Positions 22,301 through 34,869 are shown, counted from the stretch's first letter. The stretch is 64,000 nucleotides of DNA from Cephalotus follicularis (GCA_001972305.1 BDDD01000346.1:431448-495447); one strand, 5' to 3'. Notes: generated by a model from the letters alone, not told the origin. A program made the numbers and translations.

Positions 22301-22463
22301 CAAATTCAATTAATGTATATTGATCCAATTTTGAAATAAAATATACATTTTAATTGAGTTAGTTGTCCAATTATAATAATTTCTGTGTTTGGTAATTGCT
22401 TAGGATGAGTGGATGTACAATTGGTGAAGTATCAAACTTAAGAAACCCTAAAACAGCCATCGA

Positions 22464-22543
22464 CAGCCGACTGTCACAGGGCGACAGTCGACTGTCTGAT
22501 GCGTGTGAAGAACAGTCGACTGCCTGCTAAAGACAGTCGACTG
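22464..22543. repeat. phased CAGTCGACTG array, first cluster of A1
   Basis: Sites start at 22464 (CAGCCGACTG), 22485, 22513 and 22534, spacing 21, 28, 21. The same 21/28/21 pattern is found in the other family A LTRs. A further degraded copy may lie at 22454. Confidence 0.85.
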
Positions 22544-23569
22544 GATCGGTACAGAATAGGTGTCTGTGCATGCCTGTGAGAATGGATCAATGGGGCATTG
22601 CATGAGGGGCAGGTGTCATGCGTGACAAGTAGCTGCCAGAGCATGCAAAATAGAATGCTTGCATGTTCTCTGCAACCTGCAAAGACAGAATAGAAAGAAG
22701 AGAAAAGAGAGAAAGAGGAATGCATGTGAGAGAGAGAAGGAATGAGAGAAAACTAAGTAAAGAATCTGGCGAATTCAAAGCTTTATATCAGCTGTCCAAG
22801 AGCTGAATGTGAGTTAGAAAACACTGGAGATAGAGGAGGGTGGCTGGAAAAATTATTGGAGCTTGCATGTTGATGGATTAAAGCTCAAAGAGGGAATTGA
22901 AGCTTTGTTTTCTTGGTAAGTCCTCAATTCGAACTCACTGCCATGTGATGATAATGTAACTAGGAGAATGGTAAGATGTCTTCTGTTAATACGGTTAAGA
23001 TTAGCAATTCTAGAATTGAAATTGAAATGGTAATGAAAGGAGTAAGAATTATGGACATGAAGCTTAGAGGAGTGTTAACAACTCTAGTTCAAATTGTAGT
23101 GTTGTTAGTTAGCATGATATAAACTTATGGATTTCTCTAAGTACACATATACATCTTCTGTCCACACTTTAAGATCAAAGAATCCGAAATTGAAAGATAT
23201 TTGACAAGGAGTTCAAAGGGAAGTTGTAAGAATGAAGTTTAAGGCTTAAGGAACTAGTAATAAGCTACTGTATGAATTGTAGTGGTCATGAGGTTACTGA
23301 AACTTACTAGTACTAATGCATGTGCCATAAACATTCATGCATAGATTGATTCTGCTGGAATTGAAAGATTGTTGGTGAAAAGCTTGGAAACTCAAAGAGA
23401 AAGATCAATTCCAATTGATCTTGGGATAAGCAATTGAGGTAGGGGTAATGACATGTTTATGGAAGATATTTTATGCATATCATGTATGTTATTTTCTGTA
23501 TGATTGCATGTGTGGAATTGGACATTGAAAAATATACAACCTGCTACTGCCTGCATTTCTGGGCAGAAG

Positions 23570-23682
23570 CAGTCGACTGTTCTTCATGACAGTCGACTAC
23601 TCAATGCATCCAGTCGACTGTGAAGACAAAACAGTCGACTGCTAAACCAAAACAGCCGACTGTTCTTGAGAACAGCCGACTG
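23570..23682. repeat. phased CAGTCGACTG array, second cluster of A1
   Basis: Six sites start at 23570, 23590, 23611, 23632, 23653 and 23673 (spacing 20, 21, 21, 21, 20). Two of them read CAGCCGACTG. Confidence 0.87.
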
Positions 23683-26600
23683 TCCTGGGTTAAAAATTCT
23701 GCTATAGGTCCTGTTCGGACCCGATTGAATTGCTACTGTTCTTGTCATTGTTTCTGTATATGCTACTGTTAATTAGTATATACTAATGATTGTTATAAAC
23801 CCTATTGTTCCATATTTCCAAAGATTGAACAGCTATGTGCTATATACACAATTTATGATATCAACTATCATTTTCAAAGGAAAGATTATTGTTTAAAAGA
23901 ACTACTGATTTTCCTCCTATGAGAGGTACCTACTGTTTTGTTTCCCAAATTAGAAACCACTATTGTATTGATATCGTTTTCCTCCTATGAGACGTACGAT
24001 AAATGAATTGTTATATGTTTCTAAAGAAAACAATACTATATTGCATATTAGACATATATGTAATATTATTGAATTGATTGTCTTTGTTATTGCCGTTAGT
24101 CGAGTGATGGAGGATGTCACTGACTACGGAGCACGTAGTATGGGCTGCGTGCGGATGATTTACGTTTTAAATAATTCGAAGATGAATGCTTCCGCTTATG
24201 TTTTTGAACTGTTATTGGAATGCTGAATAATTATACTTATTCCTGATATCACTATATATGTTTGTCCAATGTATTTGGAACGACGGGGTGTGACAAGTTT
24301 TCTCTAGTTTTGCCCGACCTCCCGACCTCGGACCAGCTCGGTCCCTGGAGATGTTTTGGTGGGTGAGCCCTGGTGGATCCCATGGGCGCTGGGCCGGGGT
24401 GAGATTCCATCTCCTTAGTGTAAGTTGAGCATTTGGGGGACCTCGGGTATGGTCTCATGCTTGGCGTTAGTCCCCGGGCCCTTGTGTTGATCCCAGGCTT
24501 AGCTTATGTTAAATGTTCTCGTTTTCTTGTTCCCGGGCGTATCCTTGTTTGTATGGATCATGCCCTGGGGAGGACATGCCCGTGGAGGACATGTCTGAAG
24601 TTAGTCGTCCAATGAGGACATGCCCGAGGATGGCTCATCCGGGGAAGGCATGTCTTAGGATGGGGTGCAGGCCTAGCTTGTGTTACGTCATGTTGTGTTG
24701 GGTGGTGTTGGCATCCCCTGCCCGGGACCCCAGGCAAGACGTAGTGTTACGTTCCCTGCCCTGGCTCCCTCACCTGGCATGTTCCTTTAGTGGAACGGTG
24801 CGTTTGGGCAGTGGTTGCTGTGTGCGTCCCCTTTCGTTAAACGATGAGTTTGGGGAATGGTTTTATGTAAGGGTTATTTAGAGTTTTGCCATTCCTTCTT
24901 TGTCCTTTCTCTGCCGTGTGTTTCTTCGGGCATTTCTTGTTTTATGCCTTAGGTGCGTTTGGCCTGGGGAGTGTGGCTCTCCTCGGCAGCGTGTTTTTAA
25001 TGCCTGTCCTGGCCTTAGTGTTAGCCTTTATTTGTTGGGGTTTTGGTTAGGGACCCAGGTGGGGGATCCTTTCACCTGGCACGGCCGTCCTCGGGCGGGG
25101 GTGCTCGGGAACGGGGCATGTCATTTCTTCCCATCTTGTTGATTCGATTGTCACCGTCTATTGGCTACTGATTGATTGATTGATTGTTTGAGCCGTAAGT
25201 ATTGTGAGTCTAAGTTCGGAACGTTGGACGCACATTCCCATTTCTCCATTAGACATCACCACTTATCGGCATTATACTGACAGATTGATTGATTGTATTG
25301 TGTGGATCCTATAAAGCGACCTTATGACTCGCATCGGCATGTTAGGCTGTCGACTTTCTCCACCTATTTCGTCGATCGCGTCATTTATTGTATTGATCTG
25401 CTGATGAGCAGTACTGTATTGATTGATGATTGATGCTCCCGGAGGGTCGTAGCTCCCTAACGGTATAGTAGCTCCCCCATGGTTGTAGCTCATCGATACT
25501 GTATTGACCCAGCCATAGGCTGGAAGACCCATGAGTCCCAAACCTGATTAGTTTGAGACAAATGGGTAGACCCCCCACCTTTTTCGAAGGACTTCCTTCC
25601 GTGGGATTGATCATTGCCACTGATTGACACTATACTGACCGAGGTCGCATGGATATGATTGATTGATTGGGTGTTTAATGCACCACCACCGAGTGTCTGC
25701 CATTGATTGATTGTTATAGATCCTATCCATATGCTTTGTTATGGGCTAGTGACATATGGATAGTAGATCGCCAACTGTATTCATGCATTTGCCATATCAT
25801 GCATTGATATTGTACACCGTACATTTATATTGTATAAACTGTCACCAATATTGCACATTGTATATGCATACATGCTGCATGGGGTTTCTGCTTAGCCTTG
25901 TGGCTAACCCCATCCTTTGGGGTGGGGCTGTGTTGTACTTTTATGTGTGGCATAGGTAGGGCAGCAGGTAGCAGCAGACAGAAGGATTAAACTTTCGGTG
26001 CGACCGCATGACCGTTAGCATATGACAGAGCCGTTTGACAGATCGTACCGAGGAGACTGAAGACTAGTATTGTAGGGGAATGTAATGAAGTGAAATGACT
26101 GGCATAGTATTGTATCTGAATATGTTGTCTTGTAATAACCGAACTATATCGTATTGTATCGCATGGATGAATTTTTGTATTGCATCTTCCGCTTATGACA
26201 TGTTTTGAAGTTTTAAGTTTTTCGCATTTTTATATTGCTAGTCTCGACCACTGTATTGTATAATGGATTTAGAGTAATGCCACGTGTCCGTTCTGCGGGC
26301 ACGGGGTGTTACACTAACTACCACCATGAACTTTGATGATGATAGAGAGGCAAACACTTATTACCAGCACTTGGCGGGCAATCACTCCCTCACGATCTGC
26401 GTTGCAGATAAGTTGGTGAATAAGCTCTAGCCAACTCCTGTCATGTAGGCTTACCGCAGTAGTCAGTGATGCACTCCGATCACTAGACCAATGGAACTAT
26501 CAGAGACAAACAATACACTCCGTATAGCAATATTACATATATAATATGTAACATAACAATAGTTTTCTTTTGAGAAAACAGTAAAACACTTTGATAAAAT

Positions 26601-27085
26601 CTCATTTTGAGAAAACAATAAACACTTCAATAAGTTCCCTTTTTTAGAGAAGAGTAACACTTCCTGGGTTTTCATTTAAGAAAACAATAAAACACTTCAA
26701 TGGCTCTTGCTTGGAGAATCAGTACAATAACACTAGGTTTTCTTTAAAACATTAGTTGAAAACCTTAAATTATGCTTATAGCATTCGATAATTAAAATCC
26801 TTGAAATCATTTTAGAACAACGGTATTTATGAAATACTTTGATAGATATACAATTTATATAACAGTAGCAATAGCAATATATAATTGCATAACAGTAACA
26901 CTATCGGTTCAAGGATTCAACAATAACATAAACAGTACACTCAATCCAATTTAAGAAATCAAATAGTAGATACCAAGCCACTCAATTCCTATATTCTGAT
27001 TACACCTAGCAGAGGTTGATTGTGGAAATCATCCTCTATGGAAGCCAGTGTAATTCCCTCGAATTTAATCTAAACAGTGCATTAA

Positions 27086-27243
27086 GCGTCGACTGTCTCA
27101 CATAAAGCGTCACCAGTTATATATAAAGCGTCGACAGTATATCCAAAGCGTCGACAGTATTCAAATGTCTAAGCGTCAATCAAGTCACTCAAAGCATCGA
27201 CCATTTACTCCTAAGCGTCGACCGTCACTACTAAAGCGTCAGC
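27086..27243. repeat. phased GCGTCGAC array, first cluster of B1
   Basis: Eight sites (GCGTCGAC and one-base variants) start at 27086, 27107, 27128, 27148, 27173, 27194, 27215 and 27236: spacing 21, 21, 20, 25, 21, 21, 21. LTR B2 has the same order of spacings, including the longer step. Confidence 0.85.
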
Positions 27244-28839
27244 GCTATAAGTCGACCAGGAAATTTCCAGAAATACAGAGCATGCATTTCATACTTCAAT
27301 CAATCCAATTCAGCATGCAAACATAGAAATAATCATCATAACACGAAATACATGCTATATGTTCAAAGCCATGTCATACCACCTACCTCAATCGCTTATC
27401 CCATAATCAATTGGTTTGATTCTTTTGTCTAAGTTCCAATACTCCTATAATTCAGTCAACTCCAATTCAATCCCCAATTTCCAGAATCTAATTCCAGGTT
27501 TGTCACACCCCGTTTTCCATAAATTCCAATATAGACAGCATATGTGGTGATATCAGAATTTAAGCATAATATTCCAGCACAATTTAATAACAATATATCA
27601 TAAAAATTGCGGAAGCACTCGATAAGCCAGAATATTTAAAACATAAGTCATCCGCACGCATCCCATACTACGTGCGGGAAAAGCCAACAGTTATCCTTAC
27701 AATACATCACAACGGGGTATGAACCGTTCAATACGATACAAAATACAGTACATCAATCATCATCATTAAAATAACAACCTTAAAACAAAAGGAAGAAGCT
27801 ATCCAAGCTTCAGCGGCAATCTTCCGAGTCTTCACTTAATCTGTAAGGGTTGGGGGTTAGCCGTTGTCCTCACTTGGCTAAGTAGGAAAATAATGTATGA
27901 TAAAGAATATATGGATGCAATATGTATGACAATTTATATCAAAATAACATTTGAATGGGCCAATATATAAGCAATCATGCCAAGTGGCCATAGACAATCC
28001 ATATGCAAGAATACCGCACAAGGGTACAATCAATTCAACACTCACTGGGTGTTACATGTCGCTAACTCCTAGCACAGACTGTACACCACCTAACTATCAT
28101 CCTACGCTCCGAGAAATGATAGATAAGGTAACACTTACTACCGGCATTAGCGGGTAGTTTAACACTGCAAACACACTGGGGGTGATACTCTGGCCAACTC
28201 CTGGCACCCAGAATCACATTCCGTAGTTGATGACAACCTCCGTCACTCAACCACAGCAACATACACAAACAATACAATCACTTCAATAATAATATTACAT
28301 ATATTGATAATATGCAATAGAAAATAGTTTTCTTTTGAACTTGTAACACTTCACTTATCGTACCTCTCTTTGGAGGAAAACGACATCACTTCAATAATGG
28401 TTTCCACTTTGGGAAAATAAAATCAGTAGGTACCTCTCATATAGGAGGAAAATCAATAACTCATTTGAAATAATCACTCACTTGAAATGATAGTTTATAT
28501 CATAAATTGGGTACATAGCCCATTTGGTTTCAATCTTTGAAATATCAGTGGTAGTGGTGATAAACGACACCACAAACAGTTACAATAATGTGACAGTAGC
28601 ACATTTGATAACACTTTCATAAAATCAATATTTCTTGTAATAAGAATTCTCACTTGAAATTGGTATTTTAAACCATGCATTGTATGTACACTATATATTT
28701 CATTCAATCGTTGCAATACCAGTAGTTGTGATGTTAAATAACACCAACCAGTATATACTAGATGATGGTAGCATATACAATTCAATAACAATATCAAAAC
28801 AGGAACAATTCAATCAATGCATGAATTCACTGCCCAGAA

Positions 28840-28909
28840 CAGTCGGCTGCCTCAAGAACCAGCCGGCTGCTTTGGTTGGCAGTCGACTGCTTTGGGTGGC
28901 AGTCGACTG
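28840..28909. repeat. phased CAGTCGACTG array of A2 (distal cluster)
   Basis: Four sites start at 28840, 28860, 28880 and 28900 with regular 20-bp steps. Two are CAGTCGGCTG/CAGCCGGCTG variants and two are perfect CAGTCGACTG. Confidence 0.82.
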
Positions 28910-30065
28910 TATATGCCCAGAAATTGCAGAAAATTGCAGTCATGTGATGGCAATCCAATTCCAAATCAATTCAACACTTGTAATTATGCAGAAAATAACA
29001 TACATAACATGCATACTCAAATCTTCTATAACATATCACTACCCCTACCTCAAATCGCTATCCCAAGATCAATTGAATGATCTTTCTCTTTGAGTTCCAA
29101 GTCACTTTTGTCAACCAATCTTTCAATTCAGCAATATCAATCTATGTACACATGATTTATGGGTATATGTATCAAAATCAGTAGGTTTAATAACAACAAC
29201 AATTCCCACAGTAGCTTAATTATCAAGTTCCTCAAGTCTTACTTCCATTTAACATTTTCCTTGAACTCTATGTCAACTTATCATTAATCTCGAATTTATT
29301 CATTTTATCTTGCTTGACAGTAGATATACTCATGAAATCAGTATGTATATATTTCTAATCAACTACTATTATACTGGAATTCTTAAGTCTCTATCTCCAA
29401 TTAAAACACTTTCCATATTTCAATTAATTTACTCCATCCATCTATTAATTGTATGTTTCAACAGTAGATATATATGTATATTTAGGATCCATTAAACATA
29501 TATCCTAACTCTTAGTAACAATCAAAATCCGTTCTAGAGATTATGATCACTAATTACACTTGATCCAATTCACTACTTTCTATTTCAATTTTAAGAATTG
29601 TTGTTTCTAATCCATTAACAGTAGATAATTAACATTCCTAATCACATTTAATCACCAAAATAACAAGAGTTTCGGATTAAGAACTTACCAAGTCTCTAAA
29701 GCCTCAAAATTCCTTCTTTGAGCCTCCAAAATCCTCCAATTCAAGCTCCAATGAATCCTTAGCAAACCCTCAATTCTCTCTGTGTTTCTAACACTCATAA
29801 CACTATACAAACAGCTGATATAACTCTCAACTCGTCAGATTTGTTACCTACTCACATGCACTAACATTCCTTTTTCTTTCTTTACTCTAACACATGCTTC
29901 ACTCACTCCACTTTTCATTAATTAATCAATTGTGGTTGTTAGATCTGCAGAGAACATGCATTCATTCTCCTTTTGCATGTTCTGGCCGGTGGTGGAGAGT
30001 ATGGGTGTCATTCCCACCTGTCCCTCTTGTCTTTGCACATGGTGTGCAATCTGTCCAGACAAAAA

Positions 30066-30146
30066 CAGTCGGCTGGAATTAGTGGGCAGTCGACTGGTTT
30101 TCCTCACGTGGAAGGCAGTCGGCTGTTGTCCTATGGCAGTCGGCTG
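30066..30146. repeat. phased CAGTCGACTG array of A2 (promoter-side cluster)
   Basis: Sites start at 30066, 30087, 30116 and 30137: spacing 21, 29, 21, as in the other family A copies read in reverse. Confidence 0.82.
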
Positions 30147-30842
30147 TCCGGCCTAAATTAGGGTTTCCAAATTTGGTACTTTTCCCAATTGCACATTTAA
30201 TCAACCTCCAACAATTACCAATCATAGAAATCAATGAAATTGGACAATTAACTCAATAAAATGAATATTTAATTTAAATATTAAATCAAAATGCAATAAT
30301 TAAAGTTGCGGTCATTACAAGGTTTGTATGATAACAGTAGGTATAGACATCAAAAACAGTATGTATATAAAGCTGATTCACCATGATAACAACAAGTGAG
30401 CTCGAATCAGTAGCTTACCACTTCAAGGGAAGCTTCAATTTCCATTTGAACACTCCTTGTTCAACATGCAAAGTTCCAGTAATCTCCCAGAACGATTCCT
30501 CCTTTTTCCAAGTGTTTCTAACTCCTATTTCAGCTCATACTCGTAGCTGATATAGAACTCTCATTCAGTGTCTCATTAATTTCATTAACTCAATCTCCTG
30601 GTATCTTCCTTCTCTCTCTCTACTGTGTTCTTCCTCTTTTCTGTTTTGTTTTCATTCTTTCACTTCTCGCAGATTCCATGCGTTGAGCAACCCTCAGGAC
30701 ACTCATGCCTCACTCGTTAGCAGCTGAGGACACGTTTTCGGCGTCCTTGACACGTCCTAGGACCCTTGTCCAGCCTAAAATCTGTTTAAACGCCACTGCT
30801 CTGTTCAACTCAACACGTAGCACACACCTGGAACCGCCCAAA

Positions 30843-31000
30843 ACGTCGACGGTTTAGCGTTGGCGTCGACGGTTTGTGCGCTATAGTTTGGTTTCCAAAC
30901 AACACGTATCAACACTTTTCCTAGGCTAAAGTGTCGACAGTTGCTTTGTGAGCGTCGACGGTTTAGAACAAAGCGTCGATACTTGTCTCTTGGCGTCGAC
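30843..31000. repeat. phased GCGTCGAC array, second cluster of B1
   Basis: Sites start near 30843, 30863, 30931, 30952, 30973 and 30993. Local spacings are 20, 21, 21 and 20, and the larger step of 68 is close to three units. Most read GCGTCGACGG. Confidence 0.8.
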
Positions 31001-31262
31001 GGTTTGGCGCCATAATTCCTTTTTTAAAACTTTCTATAATTCAACTTCTCATTTCTTTCAATTAGATCCTCAATCCCATCCCATAACGACAATTAGCTTA
31101 AATAAAAGGACAATTAAGCATTTAATTTCAAATCAATGTATATTTTATTCATTAATTGTACAATATACATTAAATTCGAAATTGCGGTTATTATAGAAAA
31201 ATTTTTTCGCGGGTTTTCTTGAATATAATTTGTGAACTGTGAAGTGGGTTTTTTGATTGAAA

Positions 31263-31489
31263 ATATCGACACACAGTCGCCGATCATCGTTCTCGTCGTC
31301 GACAACGTCGTCTATAGCGAAGCAACATGCATCTTCCTTGACGTCAGCAGAGAATAATCACAAAAGTGGTGCTTTTGCTCTTCACTCGTCAAAGAAGAGA
31401 GCGCCTTTCAGTAACATTACCAACAATAAAAAGAATGTGCCTTACATTGCCTCTAAAAGCTTCGCATCATCGGCTTCTTTGGTGGGTAT
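31263..31489 (+). pseudogene. cyclin-A-like gene fragment, first exon
   Basis: The translation STHSRRSSFSSSTTSSIAKQ, then SSKKRAPFSNITNNKKN, resembles the N terminus of plant A-type cyclins (CYCA1-like), which regulate the cell cycle. The codon where the family has Met reads ATA (31263-31265), so the start is lost; no other ATG fits nearby. Exon sequence ends at the point where solo LTR B2 inserted; the target duplication GGTAT overlaps what looks like the exon 1 donor. Intron-like sequence resumes at 37049. No cyclin box exons were found before the MULE. This is a dead fragment, and the family call rests on a low-complexity N terminus, so it is moderate. Confidence 0.55.
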
Positions 31490-33419
31490 TGTCACACCCC
31501 GTTTTCCATTAACAACATATATATGGTTATCAGTTAATAATTCAGCATTTAACAATAATGCAAAATAATCAAAACATAAAACTTTGCGGAAGCATTTGAT
31601 ATATTGGATTATTTTAAATCTCCGCATGCAGCCCATACTACAAGCGTACAAGTACAACACAATTATATTTTACATATCGGAAATGTAAATATAACATAAC
31701 GGAAGTATGAATTATTACAAATCAACATTAACAACCATAAAATAAGAAGCCTCCGAGTATAACTTCAACAGTAGGTCCACAACACCTTCACTTCAATCTG
31801 AAATTGTAGGGGTTAGCCTTTGTCCTCACTTGGCTAAGTAGGAATTATGCATGAATATGAAAATATATATGTAATCATGCATGACATTTATGATTTTGAA
31901 ACAGTTTATATATATGCCAATATATACGAAAACATGTCAAATAGCTACAATCAATCAGTTATCAAAGATACCGCTCAAGGGTACAATCACTCAGTTGTCC
32001 GAAGACCAGTAGTGGTTGACACATGTTGCTAACTCCTAGCACAAACTGCGCACCACCTAACTACCACCATGCACTCCGATGATGGCAGAAAAGGTAAACA
32101 ATTCTGTCGGTGTTTAGCGAGCAGCTAACAGTCAGGATCGGCATTGCCAATAAATTTGGTGAGAGCTCTAGCCAACTCCTGGCACATAGGTCCACTTCTG
32201 TAGTCAGTGATGGCTCCTATCACTCGACTAACAGAACTAGCAATCACAGTCAATACAGTGTATTACATATATAATGTAATAAAACAGTTGGTCTCTTTTG
32301 TAGAGAAAACAGTAAAACAGTATCAGTGGTCCTCATTTGGGACAAAATAGCAGTAACACTTTCAGTAGGTTCTTGTAGAGAACAAGATAACAGTAACAAG
32401 TTTGTGCATTTAGCACTCAATTATAAACAGTAACAGTAAAATGTGCATATAGCACTCAGTTCTTTGAAAACAGTAAACAGTAGTTGTGCGTATAGCACAT
32501 AGTTCTTGAAGCTGTTTGAAACAATTTAACAGTAGTATTTGAACACTGGTAACAGTTAACACTTTGAATGATATGCAATGCACAACAACCATTCAATCAA
32601 TTTTAAGAACAACAGTAATACAATCATCTCCCAAAATATGCAATCAAACAGTAGTTGTGTCACACCCCGTTTCACAAACAACATATAAAGTGGTGGCAAT
32701 TAACATATAAATCCGGCTTATGCAATTTACCATAAAATTAAAACTTTCCATATCCATTAACAACTCGCGGAAGCATATAAAATAAGCCGAAACATAACGC
32801 AACATGCATCCCATACTACATGCTACAACAGTAAATATCATCACAGTTAACTGCCCTCAACGGAGCGTGAACAAGATTCATTATTACAATCATTCATTTA
32901 TTACAATGATCCATTAACATTCCTCAAAAGTAAACAACATAAAACTTCACTTTGCTCCTCGGAGCTCAACGGTAACCAACGGCTGCATCAACCTGAAACA
33001 CACTGAAGTTGTAGGGGGTTAGCCTTTGTCCTTACTCGGCAAAGCCATACAAGCGATCTAGGGTTACGGATAAAACATGTCATGACATGAATGCACAATG
33101 ATGCAGTACATACTATATCTCGATGCGTATATAATATATATATATATATACATATGCCACAACCACAAGGTCACAGCCCACGATGTCACCAGAGCACATC
33201 AACACACTACACGGTTCACAATATCATAATAGCACAAGTAGCCAACTATGTCTCAAGTCTCTAAGGACCCATCACTCCACAGTAACGATCAGCCACGTTC
33301 CACAGGACAACACTATACTCAATCAGGCATGTCATAGCAGACAATCAATACACTCAATGCAAACAATTGTTCCCGTCACTGGCACAACGGCGAGTAACAA
33401 CACTCAGAACACACTACGA

Positions 33420-33590
33420 TACAAGCACGGCGGCAAGTACCAACACTTCCCCGCTAACGGCAACACTCACGATACTAGCACGGCGGCTAAGTACCAACAT
33501 TACCCCGCTAGCGGCAACACTCAATCACAATCAAATACAATAACATCCACGTTACTAGCACGGCGGCTAAGTAACAACAATCAATACAAT
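33420..33590. repeat. short tandem repeat in LTR E
   Basis: Three copies of a unit with CACGGCGGCTAAGTACCAAC start near 33426, 33479 and 33559. Unit length is 53 bp for the first step; the second step is longer. The open frame across it is a by-product of the repeat. Confidence 0.6.
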
Positions 33591-34310
33591 CACGATAACA
33601 GTGCAGTCACAGCACACACAAAACCACTCAAGTAGTTTATAAAATAAATACTTGATCAAAACATCTCGTTCAAAACATTGCAGTTCGTTTCCAAAACGTT
33701 TAAAGTATAAATACTTACAACATATATATATTTGTCAAAATATATATATATATATAACACTCCATTTCCCAAGTAAATTATGCTTCATAAAATACTTGCA
33801 ACAATACATTTTCCTTCAAACATTTCAAGTAATTTATAGATATAAATACTTGCAACATATATATATTTGTCAAAATATATATAACAATACTTTTCCCGAA
33901 AACTCAAGTATCAAAGTACTTGGAATCATACACTTTCCGTAAAACCCGGTTATTTGAACTACATTCAAATACCTCAAAAATACGTATTTCGTATAACAGT
34001 TTCGCAATCCCTTGAAAGCCATTTTCACAATCCTTTTGGAAAGTATACTTTTTCATACAACAAATGATTTTAATAAACCATTCAATTAACCAAACACATT
34101 TTCACAAGGTTTTGGAAGCCCTTTTCACAATCTTTCGAGAATATATATATATCTCAAAACGTACATTTCGCATAAAGTAATGATTTATAGAAATCATGTT
34201 TGCACCTCCAAAAGGGGTAAAACGTTTCACAATCATCAATAACTAGTTCGAAAAACAGTTATCACGGTACAAGATGCACGCATATGCTCACAATGCAAAA
34301 CAGTCCCAAA

Positions 34311-34572
34311 CAGTCGGTTGTCTCTCACTGACAGTTGGTTGTTCTCCTTCAACAGTCGGTTGTTCTCCTTCAACAGTCGGCTGTCTCCCACTTGGCAGTC
34401 GGCTGCCCTTAACCAACAGTCGGCTGCCCTCCTTGGCAGTCGGCTGTCCTCGACCAACAGTCGACTGCCCTCCTTGGCAGTCGGCTGTCCTCGACCAACA
34501 GTCGGCTGCCCTCCTTGGCAGTCGACTGGTCCCCCACTTAGCAGTCGGCTGCCCTCTCCAGGCAGTCGGCTG
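34311..34572. repeat. phased CAGTCGGCTG array of LTR E, main block
   Basis: Thirteen sites start at 34311, 34332, 34353, 34373, 34395, 34417, 34437, 34458, 34478, 34499, 34519, 34542 and 34563. The mean step is exactly 21.0 bp (252/12). Most read CAGTCGGCTG; some are CAGTCGACTG or CAGTCGGTTG. Spacers partly alternate (CCCTCCTTGG and TCCTCGACCAA), which suggests that a 42-bp double unit has expanded. Confidence 0.9.
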
Positions 34573-34645
34573 ATCCATACACATTCCTTTGTCACCACTT
34601 GTCCCAGCATGCCACCTCAGCAAGCCCGGTAGAGTGACACGTGGA

Positions 34646-34869
34646 CAGTCGGCTGTTACCCAAAACAGTCGGCTGCACCACCCACAGTCGGCTGCCTTCC
34701 TTTGGCAGTCGGCTACTCAATCAGCAGGAAGCAACCTGCAACACCAGGCACAAACAGTTGACTGGCTCCAATGCACAGTCGGCTGTTTTCCATGGGTAGT
34801 CGGCTGTTCCTCACGAACAGTCGACTGCTAGCCTTGGACAGTCGGCTGTCCTCCCTAGACAGTCGACTA
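34646..34869. repeat. phased CAGTCGGCTG array of LTR E, second block
   Basis: Sites start at 34646, 34666, 34685, 34706, then 34755, 34776, 34797, 34818, 34839 and 34860. The last six are spaced by exactly 21 bp each, although the spacers between them differ in sequence. Confidence 0.9.

Larger units (their letters stand above)
22290..24295 (+). mobile_element. solo LTR A1 (plus strand), inserted in D
   Basis: The LTR begins TGTAATAACCGC and ends GGGGTGTGACA, flanked by AGTTT on both sides (22285-22289 and 24296-24300). It matches the 5' LTR of the chromovirus element at 47479-50213 but is about 0.7 kb shorter, with a deletion near 24127 between GACTACGGA and GCACGTAGTATGGG. It carries the two CAGTCGACTG clusters. 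Confidence 0.87.
19584..25123 (+). mobile_element. solo LTR D (plus strand), inserted in C, with A1 nested inside
   Basis: The LTR begins TGTAACGGTCCGC at 19584 and ends GGGGCATGTCA at 25123, with a perfect target duplication TTTCT (19579-19583 and 25124-25128). Without the nested A1 it is about 3.5 kb. A related but diverged fragment is at 46246-47478. No protein-coding remnant is recognised. The 3' part has several GGACATGCCCG-like words (24559-24655) at uneven 13-17 bp spacing. Confidence 0.83.
18321..26313 (+). mobile_element. solo LTR C (plus strand), with D nested inside
   Basis: The LTR begins TGTAACGCCCC at 18321 and ends GGGGTGTTACA at 26313, flanked by a perfect target duplication CTAAC (18316-18320 and 26314-26318). 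Without the nested D element and its duplication it is about 2.45 kb. It contains no retrotransposon protein sequence, so it is a solo LTR left by recombination. It carries the ATCGAT-type palindrome cluster at 19032-19371. Confidence 0.85.
27501..30319 (-). mobile_element. solo LTR A2 (minus strand), inserted in B1
   Basis: Read on the plus strand it begins TGTCACACCCCG and ends CGGTCATTACA, i.e. TGTAATGACCG...GGGGTGTGACA on the minus strand. A perfect target duplication AGGTT lies at 27496-27500 and 30320-30324. At 2819 bp it is the most complete solo copy of family A. Its sequence resembles the 3' LTR of the 47479-55363 element more than the 5' LTR. No coding region. Confidence 0.88.
18170..31195 (-). 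mobile_element. solo LTR B1 (minus strand), truncated and interrupted by nested LTRs
   Basis: Pieces 18170-18320, 26319-27500 and 30325-31195 line up with solo LTR B2 (31490-37043) in order and orientation, for example GCTAACTCCTA...CACCACCTAAC then TACCACCATG across the insertion of element C. The minus-strand start is at 31195 (complement of TATAATAACCGC). The 3' end on the left is missing, lost at or near the gap. It carries two palindrome clusters (27086-27243 and 30843-31000). C and A2 are inserted in it. No coding region. Confidence 0.75.

Noticed and set aside
24559..24655. A fifth phased palindrome array (GGACATGCCC words) in LTR D
   Set aside because: Spacing is 13-17 bp and irregular, and most copies are not palindromic, so it was not counted with the 21-bp arrays.
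24252..25142. Proline/arginine-rich frames in the right half of LTR D
   Set aside because: They are inside solo LTR sequence with several frames open by GC-richness; no domain and no codon conservation can be shown.
33183..33635. 150-codon open frame (plus strand)
   Set aside because: It lies wholly in solo LTR E and crosses a short tandem repeat; composition is low-complexity Thr/Ser/Asn/His, with no known domain.
34274..34632. CRISPR-like array or repetitive protein in the CAGTCGGCTG region
   Set aside because: Repeats of 10 bp with ~11-bp spacers in a plant LTR are not a CRISPR array. Open frames across it come from a 21-bp period (multiple of three) and exist in several frames and both strands.
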